A DNA stretch of 64,000 nt, taken from positions 21,410,001 to 21,474,000 of the forward strand of contig JALMGJ010000012.1 in assembly GCA_023362775.1 (NCBI GenBank). Direction: 5' to 3'. The DNA comes from Charina bottae. Taxonomy: Eukaryota > Chordata > Lepidosauria > Squamata > Charinaidae. The translations under genes were made by a program, and so were the position numbers. Below the pieces are notes generated by a model, which worked only from the letters and a program-made list of their open reading frames with translations, was not told where the DNA came from and did not search any database. Below, piece by piece: positions 44,997 through 55,795 of the stretch. The first letter of the stretch is position 1. Every line of letters starts with the position of its first letter.

Positions 44997-45123
44997 TCTA
45001 CAGTATATCTATCATCGTCTATCATGTACATAGCATGCACTTGTGCTTTGAAATTTTTTTTAGAAGTTTCCTTTTTATAAAGGCATGTGTCATCTACCTT
45101 CTTTGCAATGTTAAAAAGTTGTA

Positions 45124-45477
45124 AAAGGTAAACGTAAAGGTACCCCCCGCACATTTGTGCAGTCGTGTCCGACTCTAGTGGCCGGTGCTCATCTCCGTTT
45201 GTTAGCCAAAGAGCCAGCGTTGTCCGAAGACGCTTCCACGGTCATGTGGCCGCATGACGCGCACGGAACACTGTTACCTACCCACCGAAGTGGTACCTAT
45301 TCATCTACTTGCATTTGCATGCTTTTGAATTGCTAGGTTGGCAAGAGCTGGAGCGAGTGCGGGAGCTCACTCCGTCACGCGGGGCTAGGGATTCGAACCT
45401 CCAAACTTGCGATCTTCCGATCGACAAGCCTGGCGTCTTACCCGCTGAGCCACCACACCCCTTTAAAAAAAAAACTT
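45124..45477 (-). mobile_element. tRNA-derived SINE, family A
   Basis: Minus-strand copy. B box GGTTCGAATCC is intact on the reverse strand. The 13-bp duplication TTAAAAAGTTGTA at 45,111-45,123 and 45,478-45,490. Confidence 0.92.
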
Positions 45478-45490
45478 TTAAAAAGTTGTA

Positions 45491-45547
45491 CCACTCTGCT
45501 ATTTCTTATCCTCTTGTTACTGTATGCAAGCCCTAAGGAGAAGCTTG

Positions 45548-45594
<47 letters not shown>

Positions 45595-47195
45595 GATGAC
45601 TGAACACAGGGCTATTTTATACAGGGATATTGGAAAGTGTTGAATATGAAAATACTGGAAACAAAATTCAAGAACTTCGCTAGCCCTGGCACATAGTCAG
45701 CCAGAGTATATATGCTGGCTTTTAGTGAAATGGACTTCATATGATATAGAATCTGCAGAACAGGGGTATCCACAAGTTTTGGTCAAAAAGTCAAATGGCA
45801 ACAGTGACAGTGCATGAAGCTCTGCCTGTTTTTTTATGTGAGCTTCTCTTGCACTGTTGCGGCCACCATCTTGACTTGTTTTTACCATACCTGTGGATAA
45901 TCCTGCTGTAGAAAATTTGGGGGATGACATAAGGTTGCAGACGCTGTCTTGACTTTTTGATGGCCCCCATGGACACCCTTGGATATAGGACAGGCCACTC
46001 AGTCTACCAGCACAGAGGAAATCTGAGGAGTCTGATTTGACATGGGCTGGAACTGGGAAGAGACGGGGCAAGGAAGCCAGGCATTCCAAAGACAGGGAGT
46101 GAAGCAATTGCATCTAAAAAGAAATGGTCAGTTATTGAATTGGGCTGTCCAGCAGAACTTGGTCAGAGGGCTGACTTCAGGTTGAGCCACTTGAAAGGGT
46201 CTTTCATGTAGAGCAGCCCACAACCACTATGTGGCAACAAAGAGCTAGAGTTGTGTGCATCTCAGCTGCCATCTAGCAGTGGTCTGGATTTTTGTAGCCC
46301 AGAAATAATAGCCTTACCTCTCTCGAAACAGCTAGATCTGGAAGACCCCTCTCTATATTCTCTCCAGTTTCAACCCTAGTGGTAGCTTGTTAAAGATTCT
46401 ACTATGTTGTAGACAAAGGGGGACAGTATTTGCAGCAGCTTCTCAACTCCTTCAGAAACCTGCAGTTATGAACTGTAGTCAAAGCAGGTATGAGGGATTA
46501 TGGAGCCTTTAGCACTGATAGATCCTAGTAAGCAATATTTTATCATGCCTGCTCAGGTCAGAGAGAAGGGCTACAAGATCTGGGCTGCAGATGGCAGGAT
46601 GGCCACAAGATAGTAAAAAGGCAGAGAACATTTTAGCTGGGAGCTACCACCTTGTGGTTGTCAAGAATTTTGCATCCAGGTCTAGTAGCCCTATAAGACA
46701 GGAATCTATTATCTCCTTTGGAAAATAGTAGGGCCATGCTGGAACGCTGGAGATCAATGCTTGGTAGTCAGTGGTACAAAAGATTTAATAAAAAGTGCTC
46801 CTTTAGTGTTCCCTAGGCCGGGTTAGAGTGGTTTACTGCATGATGGATCAATGCATAAGCCAAAAGGATTCCCACTGATATCCCAGTTGGTGCTAACCAG
46901 AATGCCAATAAGTTATTGCGGCTTCCAGGTTAAATATGAGGACTGATTCACACATGCATCTTTGTGTAAAACATGTCAATGCACTATCCACTTTAAGAAC
47001 TCCCAAATCACCTCAAACAGACTTTGCTTCTCAATGCCCCGAATTTTTACACTTAAAATATCATGTTCAAGATGAGTGTGTTTGTGTAGGAGTGCAATTC
47101 AAGAAATATCTCTTGCTGCAAACACAGAAAGATGCTGCATACAATGAAAATTTTAAGATCCAGTTCTCATCTATGATCAATAGCACTATCTGTTA
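45491..47195. other. Unique sequence with (GAT)n at 45,547-45,591
   Basis: About 15 GAT trinucleotides. Two copies of the dispersed GCTGCCATCTAG-type motif lie near 46,265 and 46,645. The minus-strand frame 45,697-46,113 (138 aa) has no recognisable domain and I do not call it a gene. Confidence 0.4.
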
Positions 47196-47203
47196 GGGTA
47201 GAG

Positions 47204-47338
47204 CAGTGTTTCTCAGCCTTAGCAACTTTAAGATATGTGGACTTCAACTCCCAGTATTCCCCAACCAGCACGGCTGGCTGGGGAATTCCGGGAGTTGAAG
47301 TCCACATATCTTAAAGTTGCTAAGGCTGAGAAACACGG
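47204..47338. mobile_element. hAT MITE, TTCTCAACC family
   Basis: Nearly perfect 135-bp palindrome from CAGTGTTTCTCAGCC to GGCTGAGAAACACGG. Duplication GGGTAGAG (47,196-47,203) and TGGTAGAG (47,339-47,346), seven of eight matching. Confidence 0.88.
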
Positions 47339-47427
47339 TGGTAGAGATAGAGATGTGGAAATGAGTGACTGAAATGATACGTGGTTGTTCTGCAACATGT
47401 AACTTGAAAGAGTGCGTGCACATTATG

Positions 47428-47428
<1 letters not shown>

Positions 47429-47462
<34 letters not shown>
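47429..47462. repeat. (TG)n microsatellite
   Basis: Seventeen or so TG dinucleotides. Confidence 0.95.
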
Positions 47463-47464
<2 letters not shown>

Positions 47465-47743
47465 CCTTTATGTATGACTTTTAATCATATTTTCAGGACA
47501 TGAATTACGGACACGCTTCAAGAGATGGGATCCATGAATACATGAAAACTAGAGAGGTCCCTAGTTGATTTGTAAGAAAGGAAGAGCATGAAAGTTACAA
47601 TTATTGCAGACAAACAACTCAAGTGTGGCCTGAGATATAGATTCTACCCTCCTTAAAGAAATTTGTCTACAAGGGGAGTACTGATCAGGGCTTGCTCTGT
47701 CAATTACACTGTGTATGCCCAGAGCCATCCTCACGTTTGCCAT

Positions 47744-48230
47744 CTTTTTTTGTCTATTCGTTCAGTCGCTTCCGACTCTTCGTGACTTCATGGACCAGCC
47801 CACACCAGAGCCCTCTGTCGGCCGTCGCCACCCTCATCTCCCCCACGGTCGAGTCCGTCACCTCCAGAATATCATCCATCCATCTTGCCCTTGGTCGGCC
47901 CCTCTTCCTTTTGCCTTCCTCTTTCCCTAGCATCAGCTTCTTCTCCAGGGTATCCTGTCTTCTCATTATGTGGCCAAAGTACTTCAGTTTTGCCTTTAAT
48001 ATCATTCCCTCAAGTGAGCAGTCTGGCTTTTTTTCCTGGAGTATGGACTGGTTTGATCTTCTTGCAGTCCAAGGCACTCTCAGAACCTTCCTCCAACACC
48101 ACAGTTCAAAAGCATCTATCTTCCTTCGCTCAGCCTTCCTTATGGTCCAGCTCTCGCAGAGATTACTACGGGGAATACCATTGCTTTAACTATGCGGACC
48201 TTTGTTGTCAGTGTGATGTCTCTGCTCTTA
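47744..48230 (-). mobile_element. BovB-like LINE 3' fragment
   Basis: Minus strand encodes MPWTARRSNQSILQEKKPDC and LKYFGHIMRRQDTLEKKLML (47,754-48,077) with an open frame to the stop. The 11-bp duplication ACGTTTGCCAT at 47,733-47,743 and 48,231-48,241 brackets it. Same subfamily as 42,253. Confidence 0.92.
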
Positions 48231-48241
48231 ACGTTTGCCAT

Positions 48242-49284
48242 ATTAAGGACTTCCTTTTATGCATTTCCAACTACCCCTTAAAATGTTGGTGTTGCCTTGT
48301 GGCTCTCTTATTTGTTGTTATTGTGTGTGTGTGTGTGGGGGGCTATTGATGTGTTCAGGCCAGAATGTAGGATTCCACTTATATTCCCCTAAGAACACCC
48401 TAGTCTGGAATTGCCACTTCCCCAACACGGCGTATGACAACAGATAAATCACCCTGCCCCCTTTTTCCTCTTTCTCCTTCTGTCAATGTTCCATATTTCA
48501 AACGCATAACCCAGGTCCTGTTCACTCTCATCCCTGGGTTTCCTAGCATGTCGTTGCACTCCCCTTTACAACTCCCGGTGATTTATATCCCCAGGAACTG
48601 ACACCGATGGTCCTTTTTTAATCCTCTCTCCTATCATTTCTCCTTGGTGCATTTTGTTAATTACCCTTGTTCTGTCCTTCTCCTGGACCTCCTTCTCCTT
48701 CCCCTTCCCTTGCTTTTGGGTTTTCTGTCCGCTGCAGCTACATTTTAAAAAAAAATTATGGTGATGCCTATTCTTTCTCCCCCACCCCCCTTTTCAGGCT
48801 TTGATTCAACAAGACACTTAAATGTAAGTGCTAACCTGAATTCAAGTCCAAATGGCTCCATTTGCCATCTTCTCAAAAATGAATGGCTAAGTGGGAAATA
48901 TCAGATATAGATATAGATATATACAGAGAGATACTTTATGAATAGCAAACTCGTTCTTCAAGTGTGGATCTTTATGTAACCAAAACAGTAATCATACATG
49001 CACAAGAGGAGTACTCAGAAGGCTTGGTGGAACTCCAAGTACAAGAAGATGGAGAAAGCAAAATATTAAGGAAGAGAAAGGGGAAAAAATAATCTAAGTT
49101 AGACTGAGCAGAAGAACATTTAGTAGCAAGGAAGAAGGGAGATGGAACAAAGGATCCTGAAAGAAGACCCAGCTGCTTGGTTGAAACTTTTTTCACACTG
49201 CAACATGTCATAGCAAATCCCACCTGCATTTATCCAACTTCCGACCTTACTGCTTTCCATTACATGAAATCTGCCATCCCTATG
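48242..49284. other. Unique sequence, no gene recognised
   Basis: Short TG run near 48,322 and a degenerate GATATA run near 48,905. Nothing else recognised. Confidence 0.4.
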
Positions 49285-49345
49285 TGCCCTCCAAAGATTG
49301 ATTTATTTACTTAAAAGATTTGTATGGCTGCCCATATTAGAGAGA
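49285..49345 (-). mobile_element. L2 3' end relic
   Basis: TTTATTTACTTAAAAG and GTATGGCTGCCCATATTAG fit the antisense L2 terminus, followed by an AG run. Confidence 0.5.
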
Positions 49346-49357
49346 GAGAGAGAGAGA

Positions 49358-50110
49358 GCCAGTTTGGTCTAGTGGTTAAGGCAACAGGCTAGAAACCAGG
49401 AGACTGAGAGTTCTAGTCCTGCCTGAGGCATGAAAGCCGGCTGGGTGACCTTGGCCCAGTCACTCTCTCTCAGCCCTAGGAAGGAGCCAATGGCAAACCA
49501 GGAGACTGAGAGTTCTAGTCCCACCTTAGGCATGAAAGCCGGCTGGGTGACCTTGGGCCAGTCCCTCTCTCTCTCAGGCCTAGGAAGGAGCCAATGGCAA
49601 ACCAGGAGACTGAGAGTTCTAGTCCCGCCTTAGGCATGAAAGATGGCTGGGTGACCTTGGGCCAGTCACTCACCCTCAGCCCTAGGAAGGAGCCAATGGC
49701 AAACCAGGAGACTGAGAGTTCTAGTCCCGCTTTAGGCACAAAAGCCGGCTGGGTGACCTTGGGCCAGTCCCTCTCTCTCTCAGGCCTAGGAAGGAGCCAA
49801 TGGCAAACCAGGAGACTGAGAGTTCTAGTCCTGCCTTAGGCATGAAAGCCAGCTGGGTGACCTTGGGCCAGTCCCTGTCTCTCAGCCCTTGGAGGGAGCC
49901 AATAGCAAACCAGGAGACTGAGAGTTCTAGTCCCATCTTAGGCATGAAAGCCGGCTGGGTGACCTTGGGCCAGTCCCTCTCTCTCAGCCCAACTCACCTC
50001 ACAGGGTTGTTGTTGTGGGGAAATAGGAGGAGGAAGGAGTATTAGGTATGTTCCCCGCCTTGTGTTATTTGTAAAAATAATAAAAGGCGGGATAAAAAAA
50101 TAAAATAAAA
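49358..50110 (+). mobile_element. Family B-related SINE with six tandem head units
   Basis: Head GAGCCAGTTTGGTCTAGTGG at the left. Unit starts (GGAGACTGAGAG) are at 49,399, 49,501, 49,605, 49,707, 49,811 and 49,913, so spacings alternate 102, 104, 102, 104, 102. The tail differs from other family B copies: CTCACCTCACAGGGTTGTTG, then GGCGGGATAAA and (TAAAA)n. Open frames repeating SSSP and GWVTLGQSLSLS are artefacts of the array. The unit junction is the same AAACCAGGAGAC join as in the 8,461 copy. Confidence 0.88.
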
Positions 50111-50375
50111 TAAAGTAGCTCTGGTGGCTAAGAGATAAACGAATAACAGTACAAAAAATTAAAAACTCTGTCAGACACCAAGGGCCCTAACAGTCCCATC
50201 ACAGAGCTACAAATGCCAAGTTTTTCTCCTTTCCTGACCCAGCACCTGGGGAAAAAGGCAGGTCTTAAGGGCCTTCTGGAAGGCAAGGGGGTAGAGGTCC
50301 TCCACACCTCAGGAAGGAGTTGGTTCCACAAGGTAGGTGTAGCCACAGAAAATCCTGATAGAGTTGGAAGACATC
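50111..50375 (-). mobile_element. L2-type LINE ORF2 relic
   Basis: Antisense of the APTLWNQLLPEV region (minus frame 50,128-50,346 reads TPTLWNQLLPEVW), the conserved L2 C-terminus. Confidence 0.65.
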
Positions 50376-50544
50376 AAACTGGGGATGAGTAAAGTGTTGG
50401 GACCTTGAGAATTAGAACCCAAAGCATGGATTGATTCTTACATGCTACAAATGGCAATGTAGAGGCTGAACTCCCCCATCCCATCTGTCAGTATCTTTGA
50501 GAGACCCTTGTACTCTCTCCCATTCTCCAGAAGTGAATGTCAGA

Positions 50545-50870
50545 CTTCAGTTTCTCTGGAGTCCTTGGTGCTCTCTGAGCTTGGTTGTTTGCTTGCAGAC
50601 GTTTCATCACCCAACTAGGTAACATCAACAGTGCTAGTGAGTGTAGTGTTTGCTCCCTGTCAGTGCTGGTGTCACTGTTGCTGTCAATGGCACTGTCAGT
50701 GCTAGTGTCACTGTCACTCCCTGTCAGTGCTAGTGAGTGCTCCCTGCAGTAGCTTGCCCTGCCAGTGTTGGTGGGGGTGTGGTTTTTTCCTTGGTAGTTG
50801 CTTGATTAGGGTACTGTTTGTCTGCTTGATTGTTTGTCTCCTTAGTAGTTCCTTGATTAGAGAATTTAGT
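50545..50870 (-). mobile_element. Penelope-like element 3' fragment
   Basis: Minus strand carries the tail GCTCAGAGAGCACCAAGGAC, the hammerhead region and, further upstream, segments such as CCTAATCAAGCAACTACC, matching the 40,900-41,110 part of the better copy. A minisatellite of GTCAGTGCTAGTGTCACTG-like units (about 50,645-50,745) lies inside. Confidence 0.8.
50598..50633 (-). ncRNA. Hammerhead ribozyme motif, one core change
   Basis: On the minus strand CTGTTGA (50,625-50,631) replaces CUGANGA at the invariant A, helix II GTTACC/GGTGAT is maintained with wobble pairs, and GAAACGTCTGC with palindromic ACGT is intact. Probably inactive because of the core change. Confidence 0.5.
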
Positions 50871-52729
50871 TTCTCTGAAGGAAAAAGGCATACACATGGA
50901 AATCCTCCATCCCTAATCCTGGATGTAAATCATTAGGATTCCATAGGTCTGCAATGTCCATTGCTCTGCAAAAGATATCTGCAATATACTTTCCCCTCTA
51001 TACAACCCTTTATGCAGCTGAAGGAGTAGCAAGAGACATTTTGCTAGGCAACCATAAATTATTTTATTTATTTTTATGATTTTTATTTTGCCTTTCTGCC
51101 CATAGGGCACTCAGCCTAATCACATTCTTGTGTAACGTGACATGGACAAAGGAATCAATAAGTTATTTTCCACCAAATCTACTGCTCTAGATTTGACTAG
51201 TCACTCTGATGGAAGGGGCTGCTTGACATTTGCAGTATTTTTAACATTTGGAGTAACTCCTCCATTGAAATGAATGGAGGCACCTGCCTGTACAGGAACA
51301 TCTGGGTTAAGACAATTGTTTGTGGGAGATATTCTCTCTTCTCACATTCATAGGTGTATGGAAGACACAGCTGCAATGGATATAGTTTGCTGTTTGTTTA
51401 TCTGCAGGAATCAAACACTGTATGTGCTTCTCCCAGTATAGAGCACACATAGTTTTCCAACTGCTAGATTGTGGCCATTCCATTTTCCTCCATGTTTAAT
51501 GCAGATAAATATGTGCTCATAAAAATGGTAGTTTTTCTGCCAAGACTGAACTGAGAGTGCATTGGCAGGCAGGCAGGTTGGAGGGAAGGAGAGGCTATAG
51601 CTGTTTTACATTTGCTCTGATTTGACCTTATGAAGTCCTCATCAAATCAAAATTTGATTGATTAAGTGATGTGAAATTATATCTCCTACACTTACCCCCC
51701 TCCTAAATGGGTTGGGATTACCTCAAGAAGAAGACCTGATTTGGAGAAGGCAGAGAAGCTATAAAGTGGAGAAATAGTAATTGCTAACAGAGGAAGGGAG
51801 GGATTTTAATGATGCTGCTCTCATGTATAACCTCCATGATCTCCAACCCAGTTTCCATGTTTGAAACTTCAGCTTTTGCATGTACTGTATCAATGAAGGT
51901 TTCTACAAGGGAAGACTGATCTGCCCACCAAGTGTTGTTCAGACATTATGTACATGGGTCTCATGTACTTCTGGAAGACCATTAGATCTGTTTTTAACAC
52001 GTATTTAGTGGTCTTTCGAAAGAGAAGTAGACCTGTGTTCAGAAATAGCTGGAGTGACAAGTTACCTTAAATGGTCCTGCAGTAAAGCTTTAAGATTAGA
52101 TCATTCACAAACTTCTTGAGACATATTAGAACTGTTAGGTTCGCTGTCAGTGCAAATTATGCCAGCATACTTTTCTATCAACTCAAGGAGTGGAGAAATG
52201 CACATTAATGCAACAGTGAGGATAAGTCATTAAGTTTACAGCAACTTTGCTAGCCCGTTCTACTTATCTTTGATCAGCTGTGTTTTCTTTCCCATTTTGG
52301 TGATATCTGCCAGGCAAAATTGAGGCTTCTAAAGAACATGGGCAAAGCCTGGGTTGAGAGAGAGACTTGGAAGAACATTTGGTGACTTTCTTTAATGAAC
52401 AACTGGCCAAGGTACAGAGAGAAAATACATTCCTATGCACAGTCACTGCCTGATGAGCCACAAGAAGTAAATATCATCTGACATGACAGAGAAGTAGTCG
52501 ATTTTCCATTGCCTTAGGAAAATGGAAACAATGCGAAAATCATGGAGAGTGCATCATACAAAGCTACCTTATTCTGAGCCAGGCAGAATTTATCTAGTGC
52601 AACCCCTGTTCACCAAGGTCTCATGAGAGCTTTCCAAGCCCTCAGACTTGAGTTTCAGCAACTGGAAATTCTAATGATTGAACATGGGATCTTATGTATG
52701 TTTGTTTGTTTATATTCAATTCTTTTCTC
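50871..52729. other. Unique sequence, no gene recognised
   Basis: Nothing recognised; 51,060-51,110 is weakly like an L2 3' end in antisense. Confidence 0.4.
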
Positions 52730-52990
52730 AAAATATGCACCATAATTGACTCATGATCCATATTCTTTGTGGCACCTGCCCTCTGGAATGAGGTCCCTCC
52801 TGAGATCTCTGTGGCTCCACCCTAATGGTGTTCCAGAAGGCCTTAAAGGCCTGGGTCTTCTCCCAGGCCTTGGAATAGGGTGGATGGAGCCACTTGTGGC
52901 ATGTGTTTTGCAGATGTTTGTTTGCTGAGTAGCCAGATTTCCATTTTGTTTATTCATATTGTGCTGAGTTATTTAATGTTTTTAAATTTG

Positions 52991-53244
52991 GCTGTTGTGG
53001 GTCTTCCGGGCTGTGTGGCCGTGTTCTGGAAGTTGTGGTTCCTAACGTTTCGCCAGCATCTGTGGCCAGCATCTTCAGAGGGCAGGAGCACAGATAGAAG
53101 CAAAATCTCTGTGCCCAGGTAGAGTGGCAATAAAAAACAGATGCTGGCGAAACGTTAGGAACCACAACTTCCAGAACACGGCCACACAGCCCGGAAGACC
53201 CACAACAGCCATTGAACTCCAGCCGTGAAAGCCTTTGACAATAC
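52991..53244. mobile_element. Penelope-like tail with 73-bp perfect inverted repeats
   Basis: Arms 52,990-53,062 and 53,138-53,210 are perfect reverse complements (73 bp) around a 75-bp centre. The 13-bp duplication GTTTTTAAATTTG at 52,978-52,990 and 53,245-53,257 proves it inserted as a unit into the L2. The words GTGGGTCTTCCGGGCTGTG and ACGTTTCGCCAGCATCTG are typical of squamate Penelope tails (from memory). Confidence 0.85.
53044..53080 (-). ncRNA. Hammerhead ribozyme motif, core intact
   Basis: Minus strand: CTGAAGA (53,072-53,078) matches CUGANGA, helix II GCTGGC pairs with the second GCTGGC through four Watson-Crick and two G-U pairs, then GAAACGTT with palindromic ACGT (GAAA at 53,048-53,051). 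The right arm carries only the GAAACGTT half (53,149 on). Confidence 0.55.
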
Positions 53245-53337
53245 GTTTTTAAATTTGTTTTGTTATATTTTGAGCTGCCCAAAGTTGTTTGGGAGTTGGG
53301 AGGCACCTAAATCAATCAATCAAATAAATAAGTATTG

Positions 53338-53428
53338 CAGGGCTTTCCAAAGTGCCGCCACTGGCGACACACCATGCTGTGTGTGGCGACACACTTTTGT
53401 GTGGCGACACACAGTTTGGAAAGCTCTG
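53338..53428. mobile_element. hAT MITE, GCGACACAC family (copy 2), 91 bp
   Basis: CAGGGCTTTCCAAAGTG to CAGTTTGGAAAGCTCTG. Perfect 8-bp duplication AAGTATTG at 53,330-53,337 and 53,429-53,436. Shortest of this family here. Confidence 0.93.
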
Positions 53429-53479
53429 AAGTATTGTATCCTCAGTAGCCATATTCTCTTGTTATCAAACAGACTAAGA

Positions 53480-54101
53480 TGACATGGGGCCCCCGGATTC
53501 AGAGTCAGAAGACGAAGAAGAGCAGCCAGCTCCTGAAGTGGCCTTGGAGGACGAGCAGTCAGCTCTGGGGTCACCGGACGAACAGCCGCCTGAGCAGGCA
53601 TGGGAGGCGGGGCCGGCCAGCGATCAGCGGGGACAGCTGCCGCTGCTCAGGGAAGATGAGGACTTGGAATTGCCACCCCCTCCCAATGCGAGAGCCCGGA
53701 GAGCAGAACGGAGGAAGTCAGTGAGGTTACTCGCAAGGAAGCAGTCCCGCCCTCCTAAATGAGCCCCACCGGGGCTGCTCTTATTCAAGGAGAGCTACGA
53801 GCCCAAAACGGCTGTTGGAAACAATTGTTTGTTAACTCCGGCTCTCTGCGCCTTGCCTTTTGGCTTTGAACCCGGACCGGCTGACCACCTCCCCAACGCT
53901 TTGGACTCCTGGACTGCCTGACCCTTCTTGCGCCTGCTCCCTGGACTTTGAACTCTTCCGTAGGCAAGTGGCTGGCCTTGTGAGAACTTGGTTGCCTTTA
54001 CGTGCGTGTCTTTGCACGTTGCTTTTGTTGCTGCTTGTTCTGAGTAAAAAGTTTGCAACTGCCTCTTGTGTATTTGCGTGTGCCTGGCCTGAGACAGGAC
54101 A
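53480..54101 (+). mobile_element. Solo LTR, type D, about 620 bp
   Basis: TGACATGGGGCCCCC to GAGACAGGACA. Flanks TAAGA (53,475-53,479) and GAAGA (54,102-54,106) agree at four of five. The start shares GATTCAGAGTCAGAAGA-type sequence with the type C LTR (GATTCTGAGTCGGAAGA on the minus strand at about 7,940), so both are likely the same Gypsy-like clade. A GC-rich first part holds a 92-aa acidic open frame (53,484-53,762). Confidence 0.7.
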
Positions 54102-54106
54102 GAAGA

Positions 54107-54491
54107 TCTCTTTGCAAGCTTATCAGCAAATGTAGTGCTTTGGGGCAGGGAAAAACTAGGACCAGGGATTTGGGTATTCATGCCTTTGAATACATCTATG
54201 GTATTATATAACTGGTTTGTGTATTCACTCAGTGAACATCTAAGCTGCAAAACACAGGTGTATAAAGACTTCCACTTTATCTTGGCTGCTTGGGAACTCC
54301 TGCAGAGCATCAAGACCACTGTAGAACCAGTATGAAGTCTCTCATGGCAGGCTTTACAGAGAAAATATCTAATTTGCTTTTTCCAATTTTCATTTCCAGA
54401 CCAAAGGAATACTTTCATCTCCATTTGAAAGCTAACGTTTCAGCCCCTTGAATAGTTATGTTGGATAGCACCAGGTCATCCAAGAATCGGC
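54107..54491. other. Unique sequence, no gene recognised
   Basis: Nothing recognised. Confidence 0.4.
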
Positions 54492-54499
54492 CTCTAGAG

Positions 54500-54761
54500 C
54501 AGAGCTTTCCGTACTTTCACGATGGCGACACACACCAACGGCGTGGCCTGCGGTGTCCTGGTGTGTCGTGCAAAAAACCCGGAAGCGCTGATGGGAACTG
54601 AAAGAAGCGGCACCCCCACCAATCAGCACCACGGCGGCGCTGATTCGGGGAGGGGGGGTGCTGCTTCTTTCGGTTCCCCCATCAGCGCTTCCGGGTTTTT
54701 GCGCGACACATCAGGACACCGCAGGTGACAGTGGTCGCAACACACACTTTGGAAAGTTATG
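54500..54761. mobile_element. hAT MITE, GCGACACAC family (copy 3)
   Basis: CAGAGCTTTCC to GGAAAGTTATG, perfect 8-bp duplication CTCTAGAG at 54,492-54,499 and 54,762-54,769, which fits the hAT preference for TCTAGA-like targets. Long internal arms (CCCGGAAGCGCTGATGGG and its complement) make most of the element a hairpin. Confidence 0.93.
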
Positions 54762-55002
54762 CTCTAGAGGGAAAAGGGCTGTTATTGCAGTGTATCTCAT
54801 CTGAACTGAAGAAAGAGAAAACAAACCATGCATATTTCCTAGCTTTTCCAAATGAAGTTTAGATATGGTACTTGGGTGTGGATGGGACCATGTGGGAAGA
54901 CTATATAGAAGCACAGAATCTTAGGCTGAAGGAGTCTGAACCATGCTCCATACAAGAATCCAAATTAAAGCATTCCAAATAGATGTCATCTATTTGAACA
55001 CA

Positions 55003-55328
55003 GAAAGGGGCATGGTGGCTCAGCGGGTAAGACTCCAGGTTTGTTGATCGGAAGATCGCAAGTTCCGAGGTTCGAATCCCTAGCCCCGCGTGATGGAGTG
55101 AGCTCCCGCACTAGCCCCAGCTCTTGCCAACCTAGCAATTCGAAAGCATGCAAATGCAAGTAGATGAATAGGTACTACTTCGGCACAGCGTTCCGTATGC
55201 ATCATGCCAGCCACATGACCGTGGAAGCGTCTTCGGACAACGCTGGCTCTTCGGCTAACAAACGGAGATGAGCAACGGCCCCTAGAGTTGGACACGACTG
55301 CACAAATGCGCGGGGGGAACCTTTACCT
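55003..55328 (+). mobile_element. tRNA-derived SINE, family A
   Basis: Plus-strand copy with TGGCTCAGCGGGTAAG and exact B box GGTTCGAATCC. Duplication TATTTGAACACA at 54,991-55,002 and 55,329-55,340. Confidence 0.93.
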
Positions 55329-55795
55329 TATTTGAACACATCCAGTGAAGGGAGCCCACCAGTTTTTTGAGTAATTAGTTCCACTGTCAATCTACTCTTA
55401 CTGTTAGAAACAGTAATATTCAATTAGAATCTGCTTTCTCAGAACTTTATTATTATAAAGTCCATTATTCCATGTCCTGTCTGGAATGAGAAAGAATTGG
55501 CCTGATCTTCTTCTGGATTACCTTCTTTCAGGTGTTAGAAATTATATTATATTATAGTGCTATAATATCTCCCTTTAGTCTTCTCAAGCCTGAACATTCA
55601 CAGCTCCTTCAAACATTCTCACAGGGCTTAATTTTCAGTTCCCTGATCTTATTACCCATCTTTGAACCTGCTCCATTGTCCCTGAATCTTTCTCTGAGTG
55701 TGCTGCCCAGATTGGACACAATATTTGAAGTTAGTAGCCTGACCACTACAGAATGAAGTGGAATTACAATTTCCTGTGATTTGGAAACTCTATAC

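Larger units (their letters stand above)
52735..53337 (+). mobile_element. L2-type LINE 3' fragment, host of Penelope insert
   Basis: GCCCTCTGGAATGAGGTCCC and CCAGAAGGCCTTAAAGGCCT encode the L2 C-terminal LWNEVPPE and FQKALKAW-type motifs in shifted frames. The 3' part resumes after the insert with TGTTATATTTTGAGCTGCCC and ends AAATCAATCAATCAAATAAA. Confidence 0.75.

Noticed and set aside
45697..46113. 138-aa minus-strand frame
   Set aside because: No recognisable domain, no splice or promoter context; length is compatible with chance.
53795..54424. 209-aa minus-strand frame
   Set aside because: Antisense to the type D LTR and beyond; no domain recognised, so no gene call.
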